Below the pieces are notes generated by a model. That model saw nothing but the letters and a program-made list of their open reading frames with translations, had not been told where the DNA came from and searched no databases. From NCBI RefSeq assembly GCF_013410405.1, contig NZ_JACCFK010000001.1, forward strand, positions 248,001 to 312,000: a DNA stretch of 64,000 bases, in the 5' to 3' direction. A program made the position numbers and the translations under genes. Of this stretch, positions 35,049 to 43,722 are shown in pieces; positions within the stretch are counted from its first letter, which is position 1, and each line of letters begins with the position of its first letter. The stretch comes from Amycolatopsis endophytica (lineage in GTDB: Bacteria; Actinomycetota; Actinomycetes; Mycobacteriales; Pseudonocardiaceae).

Positions 35049-35067
35049 GGTCACCCGATCGGTGACC
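35049..35067. promoter_or_regulatory. Palindrome upstream of the kdp operon
   Basis: GGTCACC and GGTGACC form a 7-base-arm palindrome around CGATC, 20 bases upstream of the first kdp start. It may be an operator or leader hairpin. Confidence 0.4.
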
Positions 35068-35123
35068 GCTCCGGTGACAGCGTGCGCTCGGATGTCCCCT
35101 CCGAAGGGCCGCCTGACGGCCCC

Positions 35124-35161
35124 TTGACGCCGCTTCGAGGACCGTTTACGCGTTCTTGACG
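35124..35161. promoter_or_regulatory. Candidate KdpE-binding direct repeats
   Basis: TTGACG (35124-35129), TTTACG (35145-35150) and TTGACG (35156-35161) are spaced 21 and 11 bases start to start, on one face of the helix. Direct hexamers 10-11 bases apart are the usual target form of OmpR-type regulators such as KdpE. They lie about 95-130 bases upstream of the first kdp gene. Confidence 0.45.
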
Positions 35162-35295
35162 GGCGTGTGCGGCCGGCCACAGTGCGTGAAGACATCCGGT
35201 CAGAGCGGTCAGATCGGGCAGACAGTTACCGGCGAGTTGTGTTACCACGGTGTTACACATAGTTGTACTTGCTAAGCATTGGGAGGGTAGTACGC

Positions 35296-37134
35296 ATGTG
35301 CGGTATCACCGGCTGGGTCTCCTACGAGACCGACCTCACCCAGCGCCGCGAGGTGCTCGACGCGATGACGGGCACCATGGCCTGCCGCGGCCCGGACGAC
35401 GAAGGCACGTGGGTCGCCCCGCACGTGGCCCTGGGTCACCGGCGGCTCGCCATCATCGACCTTCCCGGCGGACGCCAGCCGATGTCGGTGTCCACGCCGT
35501 CCGGCGACGTCGCGATGGTCTACAGCGGTGAGGCGTACAACTTCTCCGAACTGCGCGAGGAACTGGAAGGCAAGGGCCACGCGTTCCGCACCGACAGCGA
35601 CACCGAAGTCGTGCTGCACGGCTACCTCGAATGGGGCGAAGCCGTCGCCGACCACCTCAACGGCATGTACGCCTTCGCGATCTGGGACGCCCGTGACGAC
35701 AAGCTCGTCATGATCCGCGACCGGATGGGCATCAAGCCGTTCTACTACTACCCCACGCGCGACGGGGTGCTGTTCGGTTCCGAGCCCAAGGCGATCCTCG
35801 CCAACCCCGCGGCCAAGCGCATCGTCGACGCCGACGGCCTGCGCGAACTGTTCTCCTTCACCAAGAAGCCCGGCTGGTCGCTGTGGCACGGAATGTCCGA
35901 AGTGGAGCCCGGCACGATCGTCCGGGTCGACCGCGACGGTGTGCACACCCGCACCTACTGGACCCTCGAAGCCCGCGAGCACACCGACGACCAGGAAACG
36001 ACGGTCGCGCGCGTGCGGGAGCTGATGACCGACATCGTGCACCGCCAGCTGGTGGCCGACGTGCCGCGCTGTGTGCTGCTTTCGGGGGGTCTGGACTCCA
36101 GTGCCATCACCGGTCTGGCGGCCGCGCGGCTGCGCGAGGAGGGCGAGCAGCTGCGCACCTTCTCGGTCGACTTCGCCGGGCAGGAGGAGAACTTCAAGCC
36201 CGACGAAATGCGCGACACGCCGGACTCGCCGTTCATCCGGGACGTGGCGAAGCTGGTCGACTCGGCGCACCAGGACGTCGTGCTGGACCCGCAGGCTCTG
36301 AGCGACCCGGCGGTGCGCCGCGCGGTGCTGGAGGCGCGGGACATCCCGGCGGGCATGGGCGATATGGACACCTCGCTCTACCTCCTGTTCAAGGCCATCC
36401 GGGCGGAATCGACGGTGGCGCTGTCCGGCGAGTCGGCCGACGAGGTGTTCGGCGGGTACCGCTGGTTCCACGACGACACCGCCCGCAACGCCGACACGTT
36501 CCCGTGGCTGGCCTTCCGCACCGGCGTCCAGGACGGCGGCAACCTGCTGCGCGGCGACGTCTCACGGAGGCTCGACCTGAACGGCTACATCGCGGACGAG
36601 TACCGCACGGCGCTGGGCAGGGTGCAGCACATCGACGGGGTTTCCGCGGAGGAGCGCCGGATGCGTGAGGTGTGCCACCTGCACCTGACGCGGATGGTGC
36701 GGGCGCTGCTGGACCGCAAGGACCGCGCGTCGATGGCCGTCGGCCTCGAAGTGCGGGTGCCGTTCTGCGACCACCGGCTCGTCGAGTACGTGTACAACAC
36801 GCCGTGGTCGCTGAAGACGTTCGACAGCAGGGAGAAGAGCCTGCTGCGGCACGCGACCAAGCACGTGCTGCCGCAGTCCGTTGTGGACAGGGTGAAGAGC
36901 CCGTACCCGTCCACGCAGGACCCCGGCTACGCGGCGGCGTTGCAGCAGCAGGCGAAGGACGTGCTCGCGACGACGGACAGCCCGGTGTTCGAGCTGGCCG
37001 ACCGCGGCTGGGTCACCGACGCCGTGAGCCAGGACCCGGCCACGATGACGTCCGTGACGCGCCGCGGCCTGGACCGGCTGCTCGACCTGCACCACTGGTT
37101 CGACATCTACCGGCCGGAGCTGCGAGTCGACTAG
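35296..37134 (+). CDS. asnB: Asparagine synthetase (glutamine-hydrolysing)
   Basis: The 612-residue enzyme makes asparagine from aspartate, ATP and glutamine. MCGITGW puts the nucleophilic Cys at position 2 of the glutaminase domain (residues 1-210), so ATG 35296 is the start, with GGGAGGG upstream. The synthetase domain carries the ATP-pyrophosphatase loop LLSGGLDSS (about 260-268). It is a lone gene divergent from kdp. The upstream stretch contains repeated GTTAC and a possible -35 TTGTGT at 35237 without a clear -10. Confidence 0.95.
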   Translation: MCGITGWVSYETDLTQRREVLDAMTGTMACRGPDDEGTWVAPHVALGHRRLAIIDLPGGRQPMSVSTPSGDVAMVYSGEAYNFSELREELEGKGHAFRTDSDTEVVLHGYLEWGEAVADHLNGMYAFAIWDARDDKLVMIRDRMGIKPFYYYPTRDGVLFGSEPKAILANPAAKRIVDADGLRELFSFTKKPGWSLWHGMSEVEPGTIVRVDRDGVHTRTYWTLEAREHTDDQETTVARVRELMTDIVHRQLVADVPRCVLLSGGLDSSAITGLAAARLREEGEQLRTFSVDFAGQEENFKPDEMRDTPDSPFIRDVAKLVDSAHQDVVLDPQALSDPAVRRAVLEARDIPAGMGDMDTSLYLLFKAIRAESTVALSGESADEVFGGYRWFHDDTARNADTFPWLAFRTGVQDGGNLLRGDVSRRLDLNGYIADEYRTALGRVQHIDGVSAEERRMREVCHLHLTRMVRALLDRKDRASMAVGLEVRVPFCDHRLVEYVYNTPWSLKTFDSREKSLLRHATKHVLPQSVVDRVKSPYPSTQDPGYAAALQQQAKDVLATTDSPVFELADRGWVTDAVSQDPATMTSVTRRGLDRLLDLHHWFDIYRPELRVD

Positions 37135-37152
37135 CGGTTCGAGCTGCAAGCA

Positions 37153-37276
37153 ACCTGCACCGCCGCGGGTTCTCAGGCGTCCTCTCGCGAGGACAACGCC
37201 GACGTGGTGAACCGGCGTTCATGAGGAGGCGATCCCACAGCGAGAGGGCGTCTGAGGTTCCGCTACCTGCACCGCC
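37153..37276. repeat. Intergenic inverted repeat framed by 12-base direct repeats
   Basis: In the 237-base gap after asnB, 17-base arms (37172-37188 and 37240-37256; CTCAGRCGYCCTCTCGC) face each other with two mismatches. Perfect direct copies of ACCTGCACCGCC flank them at 37153-37164 and 37265-37276. This could be a structured RNA or a small mobile remnant. No gene is seen in the gap. Confidence 0.6.
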
Positions 37277-37371
37277 ACGCAAGCCGGAGTCTGATAATTC
37301 GCTGTGAGGTTCAGACATAGGGCACAAGTGGGTATGCGGGAGCGTTGAACAGGTCAGGAGAGGTGAGACAG

Positions 37372-37893
37372 ATGACCCAAGCATTCACGCAGACCGCGTT
37401 CACCAACGCCCGTACCGCGCCGCAGCTGCCGACCCTGCCCACCGGCTGGCCGATCGGGTCCTACGAGTCCTACGAGCAGGCCCAGCACGCGGTCGACCAC
37501 CTCGCCGACAACGACTTCCCCGTGGCGGACGTCACGATCGTCGGTGTCGAGCCGATGCTGGTCGAGCGCGTCGCGGGCAAGCTCAGCTGGGGCAAGGTGC
37601 TCTCCAGCGCCGCGATGTCGGGTGCCTGGTTCGGTATCTTCGTCGGCCTGCTGCTGACGATGTTCACGCCGGGCGCCGGCCTGCTGCCGATCCTGTTCGG
37701 GCTGGTCGCGGGTGTCGCGTTCAGCATGGTGTTCGCCGCGATCAGCTACGGAGCCACCCGCGGCCGCCGCGACTTCGTGTCGCAGACGCAGCTGGTCGCG
37801 CGCCGCTACGACGTGCTGAGCCAGCCCCGCAACGCCGAGAAGGGCCGCGAGCTGCTGACGAACCTGGCCGCACGGACGCACGTGTTCAACTGA
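37372..37893 (+). CDS. General stress protein 17M-like membrane protein
   Basis: The 173-residue protein has an N-terminal domain with YEQAQHAVDHLADNDFPV (about 32-49) like the YflT/GSP17M domain, then two membrane helices (about 82-125) and a basic cytosolic tail. Related proteins are stress-induced in Bacillus and actinobacteria, with unknown biochemical role. ATG 37372 is chosen because a GGAGAGG site precedes it. A strong terminator follows. Confidence 0.82.
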   Translation: MTQAFTQTAFTNARTAPQLPTLPTGWPIGSYESYEQAQHAVDHLADNDFPVADVTIVGVEPMLVERVAGKLSWGKVLSSAAMSGAWFGIFVGLLLTMFTPGAGLLPILFGLVAGVAFSMVFAAISYGATRGRRDFVSQTQLVARRYDVLSQPRNAEKGRELLTNLAARTHVFN

Positions 37894-37907
37894 TCCCACC
37901 CCAGACG

Positions 37908-37943
37908 AAAGCCCCGGGCCACACCCCCTTGGCCCGGGGCTTT
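37908..37943. terminator. Strong bidirectional terminator hairpin
   Basis: AAAGCCCCGGGCC (37908-37920) and GGCCCGGGGCTTT (37931-37943) are perfect 13-base arms around a 10-base loop, between the convergent stress-protein gene and the minus-strand operon end. The AAA/TTT edges give short U-runs in both directions. Confidence 0.92.
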
Positions 37944-37949
37944 CCCATA

Positions 37950-38447
37950 TCAGCCGCGAGCTCGACCGAGCGCGCCCGCACAGAGCCGCTCGCGCGCCCA
38001 GTTGTCGACGTCCCGGCCCGAGGGGGAACTCGCACTGGCCGGAACTGGACAGGCGAACAGGCCCTGCAGACACCAGTCGCCGTCCTTGACCATCTGGCCC
38101 ACGATGAAGCTCGGCGTCGAATCGGCCACGAACAGGGCGACGGCGTAGTCATCGGAGCCGTGCTGCACCTCGTACACGCTGATGGGGCCGATGTCGAACG
38201 CCGAGACGTATCCCTGATCGGGCAGGTTGACCTTCTCCCCCGCCGGCGGAAACCCGCACTGAAGCGCTTCGTAGGCTGCCCGGTCGCCGCCGGTCAGAGC
38301 CGAGGCGACGTCGTCCGCGAAATCGCCCGGACCGTCGTCGAGCAGGTAAACGAGCAGCACCGCGATCACCGCGACCAGGACGACACCCGCTCCGCCCAGC
38401 CACCACTTGGTGCGGGCCGGTCGGGCCTTGATCTCGTTCTCGCTCAT
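37950..38447 (-). CDS. Small membrane-anchored protein, unknown function
   Basis: The 165-residue protein has a basic N-terminus, one membrane helix (WWLGGAGVVLVAVIAVLLVYL, in two parts about residues 15-35) and an extracytoplasmic domain with three Cys residues and the segment FADDVASALTGGDRAAYEAL, reminiscent of DUF4878-type proteins. ATG 38447 gives MSENEIKARP; the longer open frame has no better start. It is the last gene of the idi/mutM/rnc side and ends before the terminator at 37908. Confidence 0.7.
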   Translation of the reverse strand: MSENEIKARPARTKWWLGGAGVVLVAVIAVLLVYLLDDGPGDFADDVASALTGGDRAAYEALQCGFPPAGEKVNLPDQGYVSAFDIGPISVYEVQHGSDDYAVALFVADSTPSFIVGQMVKDGDWCLQGLFACPVPASASSPSGRDVDNWARERLCAGALGRARG

Positions 38448-38543
38448 GTTCACCGCACCCCGGATCGTCCGGGTCGAGGCGAGCACGTGCGCACCCAGCG
38501 GCAGGTGGATCAGGCAGGAAGCGGCCACCGGCACGGCACGGGA

Positions 38544-39089
38544 TTACCGCTGTGTCGCGGCGATGGGGAGAGTCACGGCGAGCTGCGGGACCTGCAGCCG
38601 CGACCACGGGCTGAACACGAACGGCGTACGGCGCATGCTCTCCACGAGGTCGTCCCAGCGTGCCCACTGCCACTCGCACACCTCGTCGGGCTCGGGGCGC
38701 GGGTCGGCGTCCGCCTCGGCGGTCCAGACCGGGCAGAACTCGTTCTCCACGATCCCGCCGGCGTCGGTGGCCGTGTAGCGGAAGTCGGGCAGCACCTTCC
38801 GCAGGCCGGTCACGGTCATGCCGAGTTCCTGTTCCGCGCGCCGCCCGATGGCGTCCGCCATGTCCTCGCCCGGGCCGGGGTGGCCGCAGAACGAGTTGGT
38901 CCATACGCCGGGCCACGTTTTCTTGCTCACCGCGCGGCGCGTCAACAGCACGCGGCCGCGCGAATCGAAGACGTAGCAGGAGAACGCCAGGTGCAGTGGG
39001 GTGTGCGCGTCGTGCACCGTGCGCTTCGGGGCCGTTCCGACCGGGTCGAGGCGCTCGTCGAGCAGCACCACGAGTTCTTCCTGGGGCAC
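38544..39089 (-). CDS. idi: Isopentenyl-diphosphate delta-isomerase (type I)
   Basis: The 181-residue Nudix-fold enzyme interconverts isopentenyl and dimethylallyl diphosphate for isoprenoid synthesis. NSFCGHPGPGED (about 65-76) holds the catalytic Cys and metal His, and ENEFCPVW (about 114-121) the catalytic Glu. The start is GTG 39089, 15 bases after the mutM stop. Confidence 0.95.
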   Translation of the reverse strand: MPQEELVVLLDERLDPVGTAPKRTVHDAHTPLHLAFSCYVFDSRGRVLLTRRAVSKKTWPGVWTNSFCGHPGPGEDMADAIGRRAEQELGMTVTGLRKVLPDFRYTATDAGGIVENEFCPVWTAEADADPRPEPDEVCEWQWARWDDLVESMRRTPFVFSPWSRLQVPQLAVTLPIAATQR

Positions 39090-39104
39090 CTGTCCCGCCT
39101 TCCG

Positions 39105-39968
39105 TCAGTTCGTGCGGCGCGGCCGGGGCTGGCAGCGCGGGCAGAAGTAGGACGACCGGTTCATGAACGGCTCCCGCCGGATGGCGGTGCCACAGCGCCT
39201 GCAGGGGCGGTCGCCCTGGCCGTAGACGTTGAGGGAGCGCTCGAAGTAGCCGGACTGGCCGTTGATGTTGACGTACAGGGCGTCGAACGACGTGCCACCT
39301 GCCTGCAGCGCCTCGTTCATCACTTCGGTGGCCGCTTCGAGCACCGCGGCGCCCTGGGCGCGCGTGAGTTTCCCGGTGGGCCGGGCCCCGTGCAGGCGGG
39401 CGCGCCACAGTGCCTCGTCGGCGTAGATGTTGCCGACGCCGGAGACGAGGGTCTGGTCGAGCAGCGCGCGCTTGATCTCGGTGCGGCGGGAGCGCAGTGC
39501 CGTGACGGCCTGGGCGGGGTCGAACGCCGGATCCATCGGATCGCGGGCGATGTGCGCGATGGACGACGGCAACAGGGCGCCGTCGGAGTCGACCAGATCG
39601 GCCAGCGCGAGCCCGCCGAACGTGCGCTGGTCGACGAACCGCAGCTCCGGCCCGCCGTCGTCGAAGCGGACACGCACGCGGAGGTGTTTCTCGTCCGGGG
39701 TGCCCTCCGGCTGGACGAGCATCTGGCCGCTCATGCCCAGGTGCGCGAGGATGGCCTCCTTGCCGGAGAGCTCCAGCCACAGGTACTTGCCGCGACGGCG
39801 CGCGGCTTCGATGCGGGCGCCGGCCAGCCGCCCGGTGAAATCGTCCGGACCCAGCTCGTGACGCCGGATCGCGCGCGGGTGCAGCACCTCGACACGCGCG
39901 ATCCCCCGCCCCGCGACGTGCGCCTGCAGCCCGCGGCGGACCACTTCGACTTCGGGAAGCTCCGGCAC
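39105..39968 (-). CDS. mutM: Formamidopyrimidine-DNA glycosylase
   Basis: The 287-residue bifunctional glycosylase/lyase removes 8-oxoguanine from DNA. Start GTG 39968 gives [11 protein letters not shown] with the catalytic Pro2 and Glu3; a second GTG just upstream would shift Pro2 and is rejected. A helix-two-turn-helix DNA-binding region lies near 160-200 ([19 protein letters not shown]) and a zinc finger ends the protein (CRRCG ... CPRCQ). It is followed by idi. Confidence 0.97.
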   Translation of the reverse strand: MPELPEVEVVRRGLQAHVAGRGIARVEVLHPRAIRRHELGPDDFTGRLAGARIEAARRRGKYLWLELSGKEAILAHLGMSGQMLVQPEGTPDEKHLRVRVRFDDGGPELRFVDQRTFGGLALADLVDSDGALLPSSIAHIARDPMDPAFDPAQAVTALRSRRTEIKRALLDQTLVSGVGNIYADEALWRARLHGARPTGKLTRAQGAAVLEAATEVMNEALQAGGTSFDALYVNINGQSGYFERSLNVYGQGDRPCRRCGTAIRREPFMNRSSYFCPRCQPRPRRTN

Positions 39969-40064
39969 CACACCACCCTATCCACCGGGACCGACAGTTC
40001 TTGAGGTCCGTCCGGGTCACCTTCCGAACCCGGAGAGTGACGCCCCCGCCCGCCACTCGACGCG

Positions 40065-40146
40065 GACTGCCAACACAACGCCCGCAACAGCAAACACGGC
40101 GCCCGGAAGGGCAAACACGCCGCGGCGGGCGGCATGTTTGCCGCTC
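40065..40146. repeat. GGCAAACACG-family repeats, locus 4
   Basis: Three units (starting about 40065, 40084 and 40105; cores GCCAACACA, GCAAACACG, GCAAACACG) and a facing unit with GGCATGTTTGCC (40130-40141) sit in the 250-base gap between rnc and mutM. The layout, several units then one inverted, mirrors the locus beside smc. Confidence 0.82.
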
Positions 40147-40167
40147 CCGGCGGCGGGGGAAAAGGCG

Positions 40168-40207
40168 AAGCCGGGCCGCCGCGCACGACGTGCGGGGGGC
40201 CCGGCTT
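40168..40207 (-). terminator. rnc terminator hairpin
   Basis: AAGCCGGGCC (40168-40177) pairs with GGCCCGGCTT (40198-40207), and inner CGCAC/GTGCG extends the stem. Read on the minus strand it follows the rnc stop by 11 bases and is followed by CGCCTTTT. Confidence 0.8.
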
Positions 40208-40218
40208 TCGGCGAAAAA

Positions 40219-40959
40219 CTACTCCGAGCCCTCGGGCTTGAGCTCCTCGGAGAGCGAGCGCCACGCGGTCTCGGCCGCCTTCTGCTCGGCTTCCTTCTTG
40301 GTCGTCCCGGTGCCGTTGCCCAGGTCGCGCCCGGCCACGAGGACCGTCGCGCTGAACTCCTTGCGGTGGTCGGGCCCGGTGTCCTCCACCTTGTACTCCG
40401 GAACACCCAGCCCGGCCGACGCGGTCAGCTCCTGCAGGCTCGTCTTCCAGTCCAGCCCGGCCCCGCGCAGCGGCGCCTCGGCCAGCAGCGCGTCGAACAG
40501 GCGGTGCACGAGCGCACGGGCCGCGTCGATGCCGTGCGCCAGGTAGGCCGCTCCGATGACGGCTTCCAGGCCGTCGGCGAGGATGCTCGCCTTGTCGCGT
40601 CCTCCGGTGAGCTCCTCGCCCTTGCCCAGCAGCAGGTGCGCGCCCAGCCCGCCCTCGCCGAGCCCGCGCGCCACGCCCGCGAGTGCATGCATGTTGACCA
40701 CACTGGCCCGCAGCTTCGCGAGCTGCCCCTCCGGCAGGTCGGGATGCGCGTTGTACAGGTGGTCGGTGACGACGAGACCGAGCACGGCGTCGCCGAGGAA
40801 CTCCAACCGCTCGTTAGGCGGCAGCCCACCGTTCTCGTACGCGTACGAGCGGTGGGTGAGCGCCAGCGTGAGCAGCTCGGCGTCGAAGTCGACGCCGAGC
40901 GCTTCCAGCAACGGTTTCGGGTCGGCGGCCGGCCCTCCCGATCTCGACCTGCCCCCCAT
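40219..40959 (-). CDS. rnc: Ribonuclease III
   Basis: The 246-residue double-strand-specific RNase processes rRNA precursors. [13 protein letters not shown] (about 44-56) is the catalytic signature; [12 protein letters not shown] supplies the second acidic pair. The C-terminal dsRNA-binding domain includes [21 protein letters not shown] 40959 gives MGGRSRSGG and leaves 14 bases to the rpmF stop; the longer frame would overlap rpmF. Confidence 0.97.
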   Translation of the reverse strand: MGGRSRSGGPAADPKPLLEALGVDFDAELLTLALTHRSYAYENGGLPPNERLEFLGDAVLGLVVTDHLYNAHPDLPEGQLAKLRASVVNMHALAGVARGLGEGGLGAHLLLGKGEELTGGRDKASILADGLEAVIGAAYLAHGIDAARALVHRLFDALLAEAPLRGAGLDWKTSLQELTASAGLGVPEYKVEDTGPDHRKEFSATVLVAGRDLGNGTGTTKKEAEQKAAETAWRSLSEELKPEGSE

Positions 40960-40973
40960 CCTGGTCAATGACC

Positions 40974-41156
40974 TCAGGCGGGCTCGACGACCTGACGACC
41001 GTCGTACTGGCCGCAGGTCGGGCAGGCCACGTGCTGCGGCTTCGGCTGACGGCAGGCGCGGTTCGAGCAGGGCACCAGCTGCACGGGCGTCGCCTTCCAC
41101 TGCGCACGACGGTGGCGCGTGTTGGAGCGCGACATCTTCCGCTTCGGGACGGCCAC
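40974..41156 (-). CDS. rpmF: 50S ribosomal protein L32
   Basis: The 60-residue protein [20 protein letters not shown] is typical L32, with a Cys-rich zinc ribbon (CSNRAC and CPTCG). GTG 41156 is chosen because it gives the family N-terminus and has GAGGAG eight bases upstream. It lies between DUF177 and rnc as in many bacteria. Confidence 0.97.
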   Translation of the reverse strand: MAVPKRKMSRSNTRHRRAQWKATPVQLVPCSNRACRQPKPQHVACPTCGQYDGRQVVEPA

Positions 41157-41232
41157 GACTGAATCTCCTCTATCCACGGGTCGCTCACGCGGACGCGAGC
41201 GTGCTTACTTGCTGCTTACGGGCTGGTGCCCG

Positions 41233-41820
41233 TCAGGCTTGCCGGCCAGGCCCACCCGCGGACGAGTCGCCGAAACGCTCGACCAGCGCGGCCCACCGAG
41301 GGTCTATCGTCTCATGCCCGTGCCCGGGCTCGAGATCGGCCCACTTCCCACCGCATTCGGGGCACAGGCCCGGGCAGTCCTCGCGGCACAGCGGGACCTG
41401 CGGCAGTGCCAGCACGACGGCGTCGCGGACCAGCGGTTCGAGATCGATCCGGTCGTCGACCAGGCGCATGACCTCGTCTTCTTCGGTGGTCTCGTCGGTG
41501 GTCGAGTCCGGGTAGGCGAACAGCTCGGTCAGGTCGACCTCGACTTCGTCGGAGATCGGGTCGAGGCAGCGCGAGCAGGTGCCGGTGGTCCGCACCGCGG
41601 CGGTCCCGGTGACCAGAACGCCCTCGACGACCGACTCGAGCAGGAGGTCCAGCTCGACCTCGGCGCCCCGGGGCACGACGATCACGTCGGGCACGCCCAG
41701 CTCGACGCTGGTGGGCACGGTGCGCTGGATGGTGCGACTCAGGCCGGCGCGGCGGCCCAGCTCACGGGTGTCGACGACCCACGGGTTGCGGGCGTCGGGA
41801 GTGTCATTCTGCTGAGACAT
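41233..41820 (-). CDS. DUF177/YceD family protein
   Basis: The 195-residue protein belongs to the YceD (DUF177) family, encoded beside rpmF in most bacteria and linked to 23S rRNA or ribosome maturation. Cysteine motifs CSRC (about 82-85) and CREDCPGLCPECG (about 147-159) suggest a metal site. The start is ATG 41820. Confidence 0.93.
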   Translation of the reverse strand: MSQQNDTPDARNPWVVDTRELGRRAGLSRTIQRTVPTSVELGVPDVIVVPRGAEVELDLLLESVVEGVLVTGTAAVRTTGTCSRCLDPISDEVEVDLTELFAYPDSTTDETTEEDEVMRLVDDRIDLEPLVRDAVVLALPQVPLCREDCPGLCPECGGKWADLEPGHGHETIDPRWAALVERFGDSSAGGPGRQA

Positions 41821-41875
41821 CGGTCCGTTGTGTCGAGGGCGGAAAGCAACCTCACCACTCTACGCCCCCACCTGA

Positions 41876-42598
41876 TCAGGGCTGGAAGTCGTACAGCGGC
41901 GTCTGGCGCTGGGAGCCGAGGCCGGGTGCGCGCAGGTGGTTGCGGCCGGAGTCGACCGTGCGCAGGGTGGTGGACAGCAGTTCGGAGAACTCGGCGAGCT
42001 TGCCGTCGACGTAGGCGTCGCAGTCGGTGCGCTGACGGTCGGCCTCGGCGTGGGCCTCGTCGACGATGCGGGCGGATTCGGCGTGCGCGGCCTGCACCAC
42101 CTCGGTCTGCGACACCAGCCGCGACTGCTCGTGGCGGCCGTCCTCGACGGCGCGCTCGTAGGCGTCGCGCCCGGCCTGCATCATGCGCTCGGCCTCGGCG
42201 CGGGCCCGCTCGGTGAGGTTGTGGTACTCGGCCTGTCCCGCGGCGATCATCCGCTCGGCCTCGGCACGCGCGTCGGCCATGATCTGCTCGGCGTGCGCCT
42301 GCGCGTCGACGACCATGCGCTCGGCCTCGGTGGCCGCCTCGGAGGTGACGCGCTCGGCCTCGGCACTCGCGTTGCCGACCGTGGTCTCGGCCTGGGAGCG
42401 GGCCTTCTCGATGAGGTCGTCGCGCTTGTCGAGGACGTCCTGGGCGTCGTCGACCTCGCGGGGCAGCGCGTCGCGCACGTCGTCGAGCAGTTCGAGCATG
42501 TCCCCGCGCGGCACGACGCAACTGGAGGTCATCGGCACCCCGCGTGCCTCTTCCACGATCGTGACGAGTTCGTCCAGCGCCTCGAACACCCGGTACAC
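41876..42598 (-). CDS. sepIVA: DivIVA-like septation protein SepIVA
   Basis: The 240-residue protein is nearly all coiled coil (residues 55-205; repeated AEAERM segments) with a short N-terminal DivIVA-like region MYRVFEALDELVTIVEEARG. It corresponds in length and position (next to DUF177, rpmF and rnc) to mycobacterial SepIVA (Rv2927c), needed for septation and intracellular membrane domain organisation. The start is GTG 42598 with GGGAG five bases upstream. Confidence 0.88.
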   Translation of the reverse strand: MYRVFEALDELVTIVEEARGVPMTSSCVVPRGDMLELLDDVRDALPREVDDAQDVLDKRDDLIEKARSQAETTVGNASAEAERVTSEAATEAERMVVDAQAHAEQIMADARAEAERMIAAGQAEYHNLTERARAEAERMMQAGRDAYERAVEDGRHEQSRLVSQTEVVQAAHAESARIVDEAHAEADRQRTDCDAYVDGKLAEFSELLSTTLRTVDSGRNHLRAPGLGSQRQTPLYDFQP

Positions 42599-42704
42599 AG
42601 CGACTCCCTAGGGCCTTTCCCCAATCCGGCTTGGGCACAAGTCTGCCCGCTGCCGGCGGGAAAGGCCGGGACCGCTGAGTCACCGGGCGTGTCAGGAACC
42701 CCGC

Positions 42705-43136
42705 TCAGGAATTCACGTCGACCAGGTCGAAGCTCTCGTAGTGGTCGCTGGTGTAGAAGTACTCGCCGTCGGAGCCGGTGACGATGCGGCGCGCGCCGCG
42801 GTCGTCGCTGCCGGGGGTCTCCACGGTGTACTCGTGGTAGTAGCCGCTGGAGCAGTCCGGCAGCAGCCCTTCCCGGTTGCCGAACACCGTCCCGTCCTGC
42901 TCGTGCGGGTACGGGCCACCCTGCTGGATCAGCTCGTAGGTGTCGGTGGCCTCGGCGGGCAGGGAGGACAGCGCGACCTCGGTGAAACCGGAGGTGTCAC
43001 CGCACTCGGCCTGCGCGACGGCAACCGAGGGGGTGGTCGTGGCCTGTGCGGGCGCGACCAGGCCGAGCCCCGCGAACAACGTGAGAACGAACGCGAGCAG
43101 CCCACCGGCCGCCCGGAACTTCGTGATGTTGGTCAT
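42705..43136 (-). CDS. Secreted guanyl-specific ribonuclease (RNase Sa/barnase family)
   Basis: The 143-residue protein has a signal peptide (LLAFVLTLFAGLGLVAPAQA, about 13-32) and a mature domain close to Streptomyces RNase Sa. The base-binding loop (GNREG), catalytic Glu in YYHEYTV, Arg in RGARRIV and His in SDHYESF are all present, so it should be an active secreted endonuclease cutting after G. ATG 43136 precedes the signal peptide. No barstar-like inhibitor gene is adjacent. It sits oddly between coaD and sepIVA. Confidence 0.92.
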   Translation of the reverse strand: MTNITKFRAAGGLLAFVLTLFAGLGLVAPAQATTTPSVAVAQAECGDTSGFTEVALSSLPAEATDTYELIQQGGPYPHEQDGTVFGNREGLLPDCSSGYYHEYTVETPGSDDRGARRIVTGSDGEYFYTSDHYESFDLVDVNS

Positions 43137-43219
43137 TTTCGGACCGTAACCCGAGTGTGTGACCACGAGGAGGCCGCGAGGTGAACCGGCCCGAAGTCCC
43201 GACGAAAGTCGTCGCCCGA

Positions 43220-43702
43220 TCAGGCGCGTTCGGCGAGCTTCGCCGTCAGCCGTTCGAACACGATGCCCGGCACCAGGTTCTTCACGTCACCGCCGTAGGT
43301 GGCGACCTCCTTGACCAGCGAGCTGGACACGAAACCATAGGCCGGGTTGTTCGACATCAGCAGCGTCTCGACGCCGGAGAGCTCACGGTTCATCTGCGCC
43401 ATCTGCAGTTCGTAGTCGAAGTCGCTGACCGAGCGCAGGCCCTTGGTGATGGCCGCGACGTCGTTGCGCCTGCAGTACTCGACGAGCAGGCCGTGCCACG
43501 AGTCGACGCGCACGTTGGGCAGGTGCCCGGTGATCTCCCGCAGCATCTCCATCCGCTCGTCGATGGAGAACATGCCCTGCTTGGACTTGTTGATCATGAC
43601 CGCGACCACGACCTCGTCGAACAGCTTGGCCGACCGTTCGATGATGTCGAGGTGGCCATTGGTCACCGGATCGTAGGAACCTGGACACACCGCACGCCGC
43701 AT
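43220..43702 (-). CDS. coaD: Phosphopantetheine adenylyltransferase
   Basis: The 160-residue enzyme makes dephospho-CoA from 4'-phosphopantetheine and ATP. GSYDPVTNGHLDII (about 8-21) contains the nucleotidyltransferase T/HxGH motif, and SSSLVKEVA (about 125) the second signature. It follows rsmD by 20 bases. Confidence 0.97.
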   Translation of the reverse strand: MRRAVCPGSYDPVTNGHLDIIERSAKLFDEVVVAVMINKSKQGMFSIDERMEMLREITGHLPNVRVDSWHGLLVEYCRRNDVAAITKGLRSVSDFDYELQMAQMNRELSGVETLLMSNNPAYGFVSSSLVKEVATYGGDVKNLVPGIVFERLTAKLAERA

Positions 43703-43722
43703 GGCGCGGACGCTACCAAGCT

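Noticed and set aside
35030..35295. c-di-AMP riboswitch controlling kdp
   Set aside because: The gap shows only short palindromes and phased hexamers; I could not trace the riboswitch core.
42599..43219. Barstar-like inhibitor gene beside the secreted RNase
   Set aside because: No frame on either strand near 42599-43219 resembles barstar.
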